Shown here: positions 29,716-38,523 of the stretch, piece after piece | Position numbering within the stretch: the stretch's first letter is position 1 | Layout of the letters: the number at the start of each line of letters is the position of its first letter | From: Psychrobacillus sp. NEAU-3TGS | GTDB lineage: Bacteria; Bacillota; Bacilli; Bacillales_A; Planococcaceae | NCBI RefSeq assembly: GCF_029955155.1 | Contig: NZ_JAPNOZ010000012.1 | Span: 639,610 to 703,609 of the forward strand | Direction: 5' to 3' | Length of the DNA: 64,000 nucleotides | Notes under the pieces: generated by a model | The model's input: the letters and a program-made list of their open reading frames with translations, nothing else | The model's database searches: none | Told to the model about the DNA's origin: nothing | Program-made: the position numbers and the translations under genes

Positions 29716-30904
29716 TTAAATTTTTTGTTTAATTCGATATACATAAGCTAGCACTTCAGCGATCGCCTTGAAAAATTCATCGGGAATTCGTTGACCAATT
29801 TCTACTTGGTCAAACATCGCTCTGGCAAGTGGCCTATTTTCTACCATTACTACATCGTTTTCTTTTGCAATCAGCTTGATCTTTTGAGCAACAAGATCTG
29901 CTCCTTTAGCTACAACTATAGGGGCATCCATCAATTCATCATCGTACTTTAGTGCAATGGCAAAATGCGTTGGGTTTGTTATAACCACATCCGCTGTAGG
30001 GACTTCTTGCATCATACGTCGCATAGCCATTTCCCTTTGCCTTTGTCTTATACGGGATTTAATGATCGGATCTCCCTCTGAGTTTTTATGTTCATCTTTA
30101 ATGTCCTGCTTCGACATTTTTAAGTTTTTTTCATAGTCAAATCGTTGATAAAAGAAATCTAATATCGATATAAATAACAACACTACAGATGCCGATATCC
30201 CCATCATCCCCGTCAACCATCCAACGGTCGATAATGTATCCCAAGCTGTTTTAAAGGACAAGGACAAGACTTGTTCTAAATTCATCCATAAAATAAGTGT
30301 TGTTACCGAACCGATAAACGAAATTTTCAATATCGATTTCAATAGCTCGATAATTGCTTTAAGTGAAAAAATACGTTTTAACCCTTTAATCGGATCAATC
30401 TTTTTAAGATCAAACTTGAGTGGTTCCGTTGTAAAAAGCAATCCAAATTGAAAAAAGTTGGCAGCGATTGCAGCTACTACAGCTACTAGCATAATCGGCA
30501 GTAAGATGACTGCCATTTCCATCAATAAATCTTTATAAATTTCAATGGATGTCTCAATGGTCAATGTTTCCACTAACATATATTTGGTGAACGTCACATC
30601 AAAAAGAAAAATTTCAGATCGTAAAAATCCAGAAAAGAAAATAAAATAAAAACGGAAAGTAATACGATGGCACTTGTAAATCATGATTGACGTCAACAAT
30701 CAAAAAAAGAAAAAATTTCAAGATCGATAAAAATCCAGAAAAGAAAAATAAAAATAAAAAAACGGAAAGTAATACGATGGCACTTGTAACATCTTGGCTT
30801 TTTAATACTTGTCCTTTTTTACGTGAATCTTGCCTCTTTTTAGGGGTCGCTTTTTCTGTTTTTTCTCCAGCAAAAAACTGTAAATCTAATTGGAGTCTGA
30901 ACAT
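29716..30904 (-). pseudogene. flhB: Flagellar export protein FlhB, disrupted by an imperfect 106-bp duplication
   Basis: FlhB is the export-gate protein that switches substrate specificity after self-cleavage. The N-terminus (MFRLQLDLQFFAGEKTEKAT, ATG 30904 with AGGAGG) and the remainder (from about 30630, with intact autocleavage motif NPTH and FDLKKIDPIKGLKRIFS) are in different frames. Between them a ~106-bp segment is present twice (about 30601-30678 and 30702-30788 plus spacer), the copies differing mainly by homopolymer indels. Removing 106 bp through a shared 20-base stretch joins SGFL to RSEIFLFDV and gives 360 aa, the length I recall for B. subtilis FlhB. Confidence 0.85.
30601..30788. 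repeat. Imperfect tandem duplication inside flhB
   Basis: Two near-copies share AACGGAAAGTAATACGATGG and TAAAAATCCAGAAAAGAAAA. They differ by single-base insertions in A runs (for example AAAATAAAAACGG versus AAAAATAAAAAAACGG). The spacer 30679-30701 contains the palindrome TTGACGTCAA and itself looks like a garbled version of the flhB sequence that follows copy 1. The indel-rich pattern resembles a mis-assembled noisy read more than an ordinary duplication. Confidence 0.8.
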
Positions 30905-30905
30905 A

Positions 30906-31682
30906 TTAGCCACCTCCTAAAATAATCATTAAATCGCGCATACTGACGATCATAATTTCAAACATTTTCTGTACAACTGCCATTAAAACACCGATCATAA
31001 TGAGCAGCACTAAGAAACTAACACCTATTTTAATAGGAAACCCTATGACAAAAATATTTAACTGAGGAACGGTTCTTGCCGTAATACCTAAAGCAATATC
31101 TACTAAAAAAAGGGTTGCAACAATTGGTATTGACATTTGAAAGGCTACAGCAAAAATACCCGCAAACGTTCTCATAATAAACTCCACATAATTTTCTTGT
31201 CCAAATGCTGGCCACGTAAGCTCCATCGGAATAAATTGATAGCTATAAAAAACACCATCTAACAACAAATGATGACCATTTAGAGCAAGCAACAAAAGGA
31301 GTGCTAATGTATTCAAAAATTGACCGACTAAAGGACTTTGCGCGCCAGTTTGTGGATCAATAACATTTGCAATAGCAAACCCCATCTGAAAGTCTATAAA
31401 CCCTCCAGCGATTTGTACAGCGGACATAATGATATAAGCAAGTAATCCAATAAACAAGCCAACCATTACTTCTTTGATAATTAATAAAAGATAATCCCCA
31501 TTCACTTCAAAAGGTTCTACATCCATCGTGTAATACATCATCCATGATAGGACGACCGCAAGAGCAATCCTGTGAGATGCAGGTATCGTACGATGCGAAA
31601 AAAGAGGCAAAATGACGAAAAAAGCAGAAACCCTTGCAATTATTAATAATAATACTGTTAAACTAGGTATAATTTCTTCCAT
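30906..31682 (-). CDS. fliR: Flagellar export gate protein FliR
   Basis: FliR is part of the FliPQR export channel. The start is set at ATG 31682 (MEEIIPSLTVLLLIIARVSAF); an in-frame TTG four codons upstream overlaps the fliQ stop. There are about six membrane helices, and GGFIDFQMGFAIANVIDPQT and PQLNIFVIGFPIK are typical. 258 aa matches the family. The stop is followed within two bases by the flhB start. Confidence 0.95.
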   Translation of the reverse strand: MEEIIPSLTVLLLIIARVSAFFVILPLFSHRTIPASHRIALAVVLSWMMYYTMDVEPFEVNGDYLLLIIKEVMVGLFIGLLAYIIMSAVQIAGGFIDFQMGFAIANVIDPQTGAQSPLVGQFLNTLALLLLLALNGHHLLLDGVFYSYQFIPMELTWPAFGQENYVEFIMRTFAGIFAVAFQMSIPIVATLFLVDIALGITARTVPQLNIFVIGFPIKIGVSFLVLLIMIGVLMAVVQKMFEIMIVSMRDLMIILGGG

Positions 31683-31686
31683 GTTC

Positions 31687-31956
31687 TCAACCAATGTATC
31701 GTATTAAATTTTCAAATATATCTGCAGCATAAGATGTCACCTGCGATAACATCCAAGGCCCGAAAAAAACGATGGCAACTAAAACAGCTACAATTTTCGG
31801 AACAAATGCAAGTGTTTGTTCTTGAATTTGTGTAGTTGCCTGAAAAATACTTACCGCAAGACCAGTTATTAAAGCGACCAAAAGAAGAGGACCTGATGCC
31901 AGAAGAATGACCCAAATTGCTCTTTCTGCAATTGAAATTACCATTTCATTATTCAT
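31687..31956 (-). CDS. fliQ: Flagellar export gate protein FliQ
   Basis: This 89-aa protein has two membrane helices (about 17-40 and 54-75) and the family motifs ATTQIQEQTLAFVPKI. It is part of the FliPQR channel and sits between fliP and fliR as usual. Confidence 0.95.
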   Translation of the reverse strand: MNNEMVISIAERAIWVILLASGPLLLVALITGLAVSIFQATTQIQEQTLAFVPKIVAVLVAIVFFGPWMLSQVTSYAADIFENLIRYIG

Positions 31957-31968
31957 AACAATCAGCTC

Positions 31969-32634
31969 CTAAAAACTTTGTAATATGGATTTCATGACTA
32001 AATACCAACCATCCACTAATACAAACAATAATATTTTAAACGGCAATGAGATCATAACAGGTGGTAACATCATCATACCCATCGACATTAATACACTGGC
32101 AACGATCATATCGATTACTAAGAAAGGAATAAATATCATAAACCCTATTTGAAAGGCAGTTTTAATCTCACTTAGGGCAAATGCAGGAACCATAACCGTT
32201 AGCGGGATATCTTCAATTGTTTCTGGTCGTTCTGCCTCTGTATAACGTAAAAATAATTCTAAATCTTTTTGCCTCGTATGCTTGCTCATAAACGCTTTAA
32301 ATGGCCCACTTGCATTTTCATACGCTTGCTCTAATGTTATCTCTTCATTGAAAAGAGGAGTTAATGCCTCTTCATTTACTTGCTGGAATGTAGGCGCCAT
32401 GATAAAAAACGTTAAAAATAACGCCAGACCAACAATCACCTGGTTCGGAGGCATTTGCTGTGTGGCAAGTGCCGTCCGGACAAAGGATAGAATAATAACG
32501 ATTCGAGCAAAGCTTGTCATTAATATTAAAATGCTTGGTGCCAAAGATAAAACCGTCAGCAATAGCATTAACTTGATTGAAGTAGAGACATTTGACGGAT
32601 CACTGTCCGAAAAGAACTGGACAAAATCATTCAT
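31969..32634 (-). CDS. fliP: Flagellar export gate protein FliP
   Basis: FliP forms the core of the export channel. The 221-aa product has four hydrophobic segments and the signatures RIVIILSFVRTALATQQMPP, GLALFLTFFIMAPTF and MGMMMLPPVMISLPFKI. FliP of this type has no cleaved leader. The repaired fliO frame ends just inside its start (TGA at 32629-32627), implying coupling. Confidence 0.96.
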   Translation of the reverse strand: MNDFVQFFSDSDPSNVSTSIKLMLLLTVLSLAPSILILMTSFARIVIILSFVRTALATQQMPPNQVIVGLALFLTFFIMAPTFQQVNEEALTPLFNEEITLEQAYENASGPFKAFMSKHTRQKDLELFLRYTEAERPETIEDIPLTVMVPAFALSEIKTAFQIGFMIFIPFLVIDMIVASVLMSMGMMMLPPVMISLPFKILLFVLVDGWYLVMKSILQSF

Positions 32635-33311
32635 TTTTTTCGCTCTCCTTTGTCTTCCAATCCTTTAATACATCACTACGGTCTTTTTTTATTTCTCGCA
32701 ACTTTTTTTGAAACGTTTCGTTAATGATGGTTTTTTTGCTCATTATTTTTTGACTTAGTAGATACATTTTCTCTCATACGATGAACTAGCTCGGATATGT
32801 ATGGAACTGTTTTCCCGATATCTTGTTTTTCTTCGTATATTTTCGTTAGCTTCTCTATTTCTTCTGGATCCTCTATTTCTTTTAATAAAGTAATATCTTC
32901 TCCAATACCAACTAAAAATAGAGAATTGCCAACTTGTAATAACTGAACAGATTTACCTTGACTGACGCCAACTCCACCTAGATTTTGTATTAGCTGGTTA
33001 TGTTGAAACGTTTTATTTCTACTATTTACAAACTTTAATAGGCCAAACAGCAATAACACGACGAATAATAAAGCGAAAATCATTTTTACATAATCCCAGA
33101 CGGTAACAGACACTGGACTCGTTGAAGCTTCTTCATTTACTTCTTGGTCTTCGTTTGAAGCAGGCTTTTCCTCTTTGCTCTCTGTCTTGGATTTGTTGTT
33201 ATAAAACTCCTCTATACTTTCATTCGGATCTACCGCTGCATACGCACCTTGATCGTATAGTAAAAATAATGTGGAGATGATACAAAATACGAGGGTGAAT
33301 TTCCTCATCAT
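32627..33311 (-). pseudogene. fliO: Flagellar export assembly protein FliO (FliZ), frameshifted near the 3' end
   Basis: FliO helps assemble the FliPQR channel. The start is near MMRKFTLVFCIISTLF (33311), a signal-type helix ending AYAA; a second membrane helix VKMIFALLFVVLLLFGLLKF follows around residue 80. As written, the frame stops at 32721. Removing one base from an A7 run (plus-strand T7 at 32731-32737) continues through FQKKLREIKKDRSDVLKDW to a TGA that overlaps fliP, as expected for this tightly packed operon. The repaired product is 227 aa. A 38-codon open frame here (32627-32743) is best read as this displaced tail. Confidence 0.75.
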
Positions 33312-33315
33312 TGTA

Positions 33316-33678
33316 TTACCCGATTGCTTTGGAAATTGCTTCAATTACTCTATCTGCTTGGAAAGGTTTTACGATAAAATCTTTTGCACCAGCTTGAATA
33401 GCATCAATAACCATTGCTTGTTGTCCCATAGCAGAACACATAATAATAACTGCATTTGGATCTTTTGCTTTAATTTCTTTTAATGCAGCAATTCCATCCA
33501 TTTCAGGCATTGTAATATCCATCGTTACTAAATCTGGTTTAAGTTCGGCGTATTTCTCAATAGCTTGTACCCCGTCTCCAGCTTCTCCAACTACTTCAAA
33601 CCCGTTTTTAGATAAAATATCTTTGATCATCATGCGCATAAATGCAGCATCGTCTACTACTAAAATTCTTTTTGACAT
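33316..33678 (-). CDS. cheY: Chemotaxis response regulator CheY
   Basis: CheY, once phosphorylated by CheA, binds FliM and FliY at the motor. The 120-aa single receiver domain has the acidic pair Asp9-Asp10, phospho-acceptor Asp54 (TMDITMPEMDG) and Lys104 (VKPF). It lies between fliY and fliO as in B. subtilis. Confidence 0.97.
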   Translation of the reverse strand: MSKRILVVDDAAFMRMMIKDILSKNGFEVVGEAGDGVQAIEKYAELKPDLVTMDITMPEMDGIAALKEIKAKDPNAVIIMCSAMGQQAMVIDAIQAGAKDFIVKPFQADRVIEAISKAIG

Positions 33679-33697
33679 AGTATGTCTCCCCCATTAC

Positions 33698-34867
33698 TTA
33701 TTGTAAATTGTTAATACGATCTGCTTGGCTTAGAATATCCGTAATTCGAACACCGAAGTTTTCATCAATTACTACGACTTCCCCTTTAGCAATATGTCTA
33801 TTATTTACTAAAATATCAACTGGTTCTCCAGCCAATTTGTCTAGTTCAATAATAGAGCCACTTGTCAGTTCCAGTATATCCTTCACTGTTCTTTTAGTAC
33901 GACCTAATTCTACTGTTACTTGTAGCGGTATATCAAGTAGTAAATTTAAATTTCTCGATTCATTTTGTGTCAGACTTGGTGCTTCAAAACTAGTAAATTG
34001 TGCTTGCTGCACTTCCACTTGTGGCTGCGCTTGACGTGGTTGAGTAAATTGCATTGGCGCTTGCTCTTGTACTTGCTGGCGAGTTTGCCCTGTTTGCGCC
34101 ACCGGATTTTGTGTTTGTACTGGAGTAGTTTCTACTCTTTCTTCCATGATTGTTGCAGCGGCTTCTTGCTCTTCTTCTCCCATTAATGATTGTACTATGT
34201 TCAATCCGAATTCAAGCGGAAGTAATTGCATAATATTCGAATCGATTAAGTCGCCAATTTTTAAACGGAACGATACTTTTATCAACATTTCATCGTCTGG
34301 AATGGCATCCGTTCCTTCATCAGCTAATAAGTTCATCAGGTCAATAGAAGGTGGTGAAATATCCACTTTTTTATTAAACACAGTCGACATGGATGTCGCT
34401 GCGGAGCCCATCATTTGATTCATCGCTTCTTGCACTGCACTTAACTGAATTTCACTCAGCTCTGGCTTTGGATCAATTCCATCTCCACCAAGCATTAAAT
34501 CTGCAATTATAGTAGCATCTGATTGTTTAATGACAAGAAGATTCATCCCAGTGAGCCCAGCTGTATAATGAACTTGAACTGCTACGTATGGTTGTGGAAA
34601 TTCCTCTTTAAGTCTCGAACGATTAATCATGCTAATATTTGGTGTCGTTATCTCTACTTTTTGACCTAAAAGAGCAGACAATGCAGTAGCAGAACTACCA
34701 AAAGATATATTTCCGATTTCTCCTAAAGTGTCTTGAGCAAAATCATCCAAATAATCTCCTATTTGAATATCATTCGTTGCTTGTTTACTTTTTTTCTCTT
34801 CTTCCAATGTTGTTCCCCTTAGGAGGGCCTCAATTTCTTCTTGGGAGAGCATATCATCACTCATCAT
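33698..34867 (-). CDS. fliY: Flagellar switch protein and CheY-P phosphatase FliY
   Basis: FliY is the FliN-type switch component of bacilli with an added CheC-like phosphatase domain. The 389-aa product has an N-terminal CheY-P-binding peptide (LSQEEIEALL), two phosphatase helices (EIGNISFGSSATAL and EAMNQMMGSAATSM), a Q/P-rich linker (about 245-305) and a C-terminal SpoA/FliN domain (LLLDIPLQVTVELGRTKRTV). The start overlaps the end of the repaired fliM frame. Confidence 0.96.
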   Translation of the reverse strand: MMSDDMLSQEEIEALLRGTTLEEEKKSKQATNDIQIGDYLDDFAQDTLGEIGNISFGSSATALSALLGQKVEITTPNISMINRSRLKEEFPQPYVAVQVHYTAGLTGMNLLVIKQSDATIIADLMLGGDGIDPKPELSEIQLSAVQEAMNQMMGSAATSMSTVFNKKVDISPPSIDLMNLLADEGTDAIPDDEMLIKVSFRLKIGDLIDSNIMQLLPLEFGLNIVQSLMGEEEQEAAATIMEERVETTPVQTQNPVAQTGQTRQQVQEQAPMQFTQPRQAQPQVEVQQAQFTSFEAPSLTQNESRNLNLLLDIPLQVTVELGRTKRTVKDILELTSGSIIELDKLAGEPVDILVNNRHIAKGEVVVIDENFGVRITDILSQADRINNLQ

Positions 34868-35854
34868 CTTCCTCTCCTCCTTTCAAAGTTTCCATGACTT
34901 GTACAGCCATCCGATTTTTAAGTTTACCCGGTTGTGCTTTAAACTTCGGCATATCCCCAACTTTTACTGTTAAGGATCATCTATTTTTGCATTTAACTGA
35001 ATTACATCTCCTAATTGTAAGTACAACAAGTCTTCAATAGAAATATTAGTGGACCCTATTTCTGCTACTATTGGTATTTCTGCTGATTTAACACGTTTTT
35101 CGAGTACTTTTAACTGCTCAGGAGATACTTCTTTTTTATTTGTTTGCATCCAATAACGCACCGATAAGTTAGGTACGATTGGTTCTAAAACAACGTGTGG
35201 TATACAAATATTAATCATTCCACTTGTTTCTCCAATAATCGTATTAAAGGATATAACAACTACTGTTTCGTTCGGCGAAATCATCTGTAAAAATTGTGGG
35301 TTGACTTCTAGCTCTGTAAGAATTGGATCAATATCTGCAATATTAGCCCAAGCTTCTCTTAAATTATCAAACGAACGCTCAAATAGATTCGTCATTATTT
35401 TCGTTTCAATCTCTGTTAAATTATATGTCTTTGTATGAGTTTCCCCTCGACCACCCATTAAAAGATCCAGCATCGTGTAGGCGATATTTGGATTAATCTC
35501 CATTAGAATATTTCCTTCTAATGGGGGAACTTCAAACACATTGATCAACGTCATATGTGGCACCGAACGAATAAATTCTTCAAACGGAATTTGATCCACG
35601 GATACGACAGAAATTTGTACGTACGATCTTAATTGGGCAGAAAAAAATGTTGTTAATAAACGAGCAAAATTTTCATGAATTCGTGTTAAACTACGAATTT
35701 GATCTTTTGAGAAACGAAGTGCTCGCTTAAAGTCATATACTCTAACTTTTTTAGCTTCCTGCTCACTTTTCATCTCATCTGCTGTCATTTCGCCTGTTGA
35801 AAGAGCACTTAACAACGCATCTATTTCTGATTGAGATAATATATCCCCTGCCAA
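34857..35854 (-). pseudogene. fliM: Flagellar motor switch protein FliM, frameshifted near the 3' end
   Basis: FliM forms the switch ring and binds CheY-P. A TTG at 35854 (MAGDILSQSEIDALLSALST) with GGAGGTGG five bases upstream is the preferred start; a longer frame begins at 35869. The middle domain is intact (YDFKRALRFSKDQIRSLTRI). As written it stops at 34970 after KIDDP. The next bases in another frame read LTVKVGDMPKF, KAQPGKLKNRMAVQVMET and LKGGEEDDE, the conserved end of the FliM SpoA domain, stopping at 34857 across the fliY start. One missing base near 34972-34975 explains this; the repaired 332 aa is the length I recall for B. subtilis FliM. Confidence 0.88.
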
Positions 35855-35885
35855 TCTGCCCACCTCCATTCAAAAAAATAGTACA

Positions 35886-36317
35886 TTACTGAATTATATA
35901 AGAAGTTATATAAACTTGCTGCACTTCCCCTTCATCCATTAACTCATTAATTTTCGTTTTCAAGGATGATTGAAAATTTGCTTTTCCTGTCTTTCCTTCT
36001 AAATCTTCTGGCGTCATTTCAGAAAGCTCTGTAATAACAATATTTTTCACTTGGAAATCCCGTTTCGTTAACTCTTCAGCAGCTTTTGGATTATCCGTTT
36101 GCACTTTTAACGAAATACGAATGAATTTATTCGCTGCAAGATTCGTCGTGATTTCCGGTATATCGACCGAGGATTCAACTATTTCATCGATAGTCGGTCC
36201 TGTTTCTTCTTCACCTTTATTAAGTTGAAAAATAATGAGCACTGCAATGACACCTACTAAAGTGATGGAAACTAAAATGATCAGCATAATGGTTAGCAGT
36301 TTATTTTTATTCTTCAT
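35886..36317 (-). CDS. fliL: Flagellar basal body-associated protein FliL
   Basis: FliL is a single-pass membrane protein that surrounds the stator and supports torque. The 143-aa product (MKNKNKLLTIMLIILV start) has one N-terminal membrane helix and a periplasmic-side stomatin-like domain with FIRISLKVQTDNPKAAEEL and GKANFQSSLKTKINELM. It overlaps the swrD stop. Confidence 0.93.
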   Translation of the reverse strand: MKNKNKLLTIMLIILVSITLVGVIAVLIIFQLNKGEEETGPTIDEIVESSVDIPEITTNLAANKFIRISLKVQTDNPKAAEELTKRDFQVKNIVITELSEMTPEDLEGKTGKANFQSSLKTKINELMDEGEVQQVYITSYIIQ

Positions 36318-36528
36318 GATCTTCACCTCTTATATGGGGGTTCGCTAATATATGTATATCCTTGTAAAACTGGGAAATTTGAGCGTGTACTTCTTCTCTG
36401 GATTCCAACGCAACATATTTATGACCATTTGTAAGTGTAATCGTTGTATCCGGAAAAGCTTCCACTGTCTCTATGTATAGAGCATTCAACGAAAACTCTT
36501 TGCCATTTAATCGTGTTAAGTTAATCAT
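36307..36528 (-). CDS. swrD: FlbD-family protein SwrD (YlzI), motor power factor
   Basis: This 73-aa FlbD-like protein begins MINLTRLNGKEFSLNALYIE and contains TTITLTNGHKYVALES. SwrD in B. subtilis raises flagellar motor power by supporting stator function. It lies between flgE and fliL as in B. subtilis. No SD is found directly before the ATG; a GGAGGGG lies about 36 bases upstream with a GC-rich hairpin between it and the start codon. Confidence 0.92.
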   Translation of the reverse strand: MINLTRLNGKEFSLNALYIETVEAFPDTTITLTNGHKYVALESREEVHAQISQFYKDIHILANPHIRGEDHEE

Positions 36529-36540
36529 ATATAAAGGGCC

Positions 36541-36561
36541 GGGCCATTCAAGGAACGGCCC
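36541..36561 (-). promoter_or_regulatory. GC-rich hairpin between the flgE stop and the swrD start
   Basis: GGGCCGTT pairs with AATGGCCC (one G-T pair) around a short loop. It is followed by CGGCCCTTTATAT and then the swrD ATG. The only purine-rich SD-like sequence (36564-36570) lies on its 5' side. The hairpin may bring that SD close to the start, or act as a weak terminator or processing site. Confidence 0.5.
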
Positions 36562-36602
36562 ACCCCTCCCTTACAAATATACTAGTTTAATAGATTAATA
36601 GA

Positions 36603-37397
36603 TTAACGTTTTAAATTGATAAGCTCTTCTAAAATGGAATCAGAAGTTGTAATAATACGAGTGTTCGCTTGGAACCCACGTTGTGCTACGATCATGTCTG
36701 TGAATTCTTCGGATAAATCAACGTTGGACATTTCTAGGAAACCTGAGTTGATAGATCCACGACCTTCCTCTAAAGGATTACCTGCTAATGGAGCACCAGA
36801 AGCTGGAGATTCTTTAAAATAGTTTGAACCTGCTTTTGTTAATCCGCCGCTATTAGGGAATTTTGCCATTTGAATTACACCCGCAGTTTGTAGAGCTCCC
36901 GCATTATCAACATAAGTAACTGTACCATCTTGTCCAATTGACATACTTTGTGAGTCTACTGGAATATTTAAAGGTGTAGTATCACCTACTAAATACATAC
37001 CATCTCCATTTACTAAATCACCGTTGCTGTCTAGATAGAAGTTCCCGGCTCTAGTATAAGAGATATCAGTAGAACCATTTTCGCTCACCTGAAAATATCC
37101 TTCTCCCGATATACCTAAATCCAATGTATTACCAGTAGTCTGTAAAGAACCCCCGGAGTGAATAGTATCAATGCTTGCCGATTGAGATCCTAATCCAACT
37201 TGTTTAGCATTAACTCCTCCGCGTGTAGCTGTCGCAGCTGTTGCTCCTGCAGTAGTTTGTGAGATCAAATCTTTAAAAACTGTACGTCCCTTTTTAAATC
37301 CATAAGTATTAACATTGGCAATATTGTTACCAATCACGTCTAGTTTTGTTTGAAAGTTTTTTAAACCTGAAATTCCTGAGTACATTGAGCGAATCAT
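36603..37397 (-). CDS. flgE: Flagellar hook protein FlgE
   Basis: The 264-aa hook/rod-type protein has the N-terminal rod motif (NNIANVNTYGFKKGR, about residue 26) and the C-terminal signature (SNVDLSEEFTDMIVAQRGFQ, then ANTRIITTSDSILEELINL). It is short for a hook protein but matches the length of the B. subtilis hook. It follows the TIGR02530-type gene and flgD, which provides the hook cap. SD AGGGAG precedes the ATG. Confidence 0.95.
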   Translation of the reverse strand: MIRSMYSGISGLKNFQTKLDVIGNNIANVNTYGFKKGRTVFKDLISQTTAGATAATATRGGVNAKQVGLGSQSASIDTIHSGGSLQTTGNTLDLGISGEGYFQVSENGSTDISYTRAGNFYLDSNGDLVNGDGMYLVGDTTPLNIPVDSQSMSIGQDGTVTYVDNAGALQTAGVIQMAKFPNSGGLTKAGSNYFKESPASGAPLAGNPLEEGRGSINSGFLEMSNVDLSEEFTDMIVAQRGFQANTRIITTSDSILEELINLKR

Positions 37398-37479
37398 TTA
37401 ATTTTTTCTCCCTTCAATTTGTGTGCTAGCTTCAATCAGTCCGCTGCACATAGCATCCTTTTCAAGGTCCTGCTATTTA

Positions 37480-37860
37480 TTAGTTGAGCACGATCGTGCC
37501 GTCGATATTTGTAAATAATTGATTGTTTGCTTCCGTGCGATCCATAGCAGTAATCACTGTTGCATTTTTTGCACTGACGATTAAAGCTGCTTGATCCGTC
37601 AAGACTAGAGAGTCTTTTACACCTTTTGAACGTGCTTCTGCTACTTTGTCATTAATCATTTGCCATTGTGCTTCTGAGATGTGAATATTTCTATCTATCA
37701 ATCGTTGATTAGCATGTTTACTAACTTTCAGCTCTGTTTTTACGGTAGCCTCATGTAAATGCTGTAAGAACGATTGTTTTGGCGTTGTGACTTGTTTGGA
37801 TGTATAAGCTTGATGGATTGTTGGTTGCAGCGGAACTCGATTCATCTTCATGTTGTCCAT
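37480..37860 (-). CDS. Flagellar operon protein of the TIGR02530 type
   Basis: The 126-aa soluble protein begins MDNMKMNRVPLQPT and contains VSKHANQRLIDRNIHI, SLVLTDQAALIVSAKNATVI and LFTNIDGTIVLN. These match the TIGR02530 flagellar operon family, found between flgD and flgE in a subset of flagellated bacteria and, as far as I recall, not in B. subtilis 168. Its position suggests a role in hook assembly; no biochemical function is established. Confidence 0.85.
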   Translation of the reverse strand: MDNMKMNRVPLQPTIHQAYTSKQVTTPKQSFLQHLHEATVKTELKVSKHANQRLIDRNIHISEAQWQMINDKVAEARSKGVKDSLVLTDQAALIVSAKNATVITAMDRTEANNQLFTNIDGTIVLN

Positions 37861-37878
37861 TGCAAGTCCCCGTTCTAT

Positions 37879-38520
37879 TTAACTAATCGAATTTATTTGA
37901 TCAGCTGTAATTGTCGTGTTGTCACTTAAGTTATAAACGATTGAACCGTCTTTTTTGGTTACAGAAACAACCTGTCCGGTTCCTGCTGTTTCACCGTTCA
38001 TATAGCCTACTGTTTTACCTATCATCATACTTGCTTCTACTAAGCTATTTGTACCTGCTCCGTTTGCTACAATTTCCGAAATATTTCCTGGTGAAATCAC
38101 TTTACCGTCCGCGAGTGTAAATTCTACATTACCATTAACAAATTTAATCGCTTTTATTTGACCAGTACCTTCATTTACAATAGGCTTGCCCGCTTCATCT
38201 AGCTTGTCTGTTAACTCATGCCATTTCACTTCTTTTCCTACGAAACTACTATACTCGATCATTTGGCTTTGCTCTTGTACTTGTGCAAAGTTCTCAAATG
38301 CTTTCGTTAAGTTAGACATTTGTTCTAAAGAAGAGAATTGCGCCATTTGAGCGATGAACTCGGTGTCTTTCATTGGGTTTGTTGGATCTTGGTTTTGTAG
38401 TTGCGCCATTAATATTTTTAAAAACGCATCTTTTCCAAGTGCACTGTTCCCCGTTTGCTTTTCTACCTTTTTTTGATTTGCCAAGTACATATTACTTGTA
38501 ATTGGGTTCATGTCAGCCAC
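37879..38520 (-). CDS. flgD: Flagellar hook capping protein FlgD
   Basis: FlgD caps the growing hook. The 213-aa product has the conserved N-terminus LGKDAFLKILMAQLQNQDPT and NPMKDTEFIAQMAQFSSLEQ, then a Tudor/Ig-like C-terminal region (about 95-205) with IKAIKFVNGNVEFTLADGK. It lies directly after fliK with a two-base gap. Confidence 0.95.
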   Translation of the reverse strand: MADMNPITSNMYLANQKKVEKQTGNSALGKDAFLKILMAQLQNQDPTNPMKDTEFIAQMAQFSSLEQMSNLTKAFENFAQVQEQSQMIEYSSFVGKEVKWHELTDKLDEAGKPIVNEGTGQIKAIKFVNGNVEFTLADGKVISPGNISEIVANGAGTNSLVEASMMIGKTVGYMNGETAGTGQVVSVTKKDGSIVYNLSDNTTITADQINSIS

Positions 38521-38523
38521 TTG

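Noticed and set aside
32627-32743. Independent 38-aa gene between fliO and fliP
   Set aside because: Better explained as the frameshifted end of fliO, with the stop overlapping fliP as expected.
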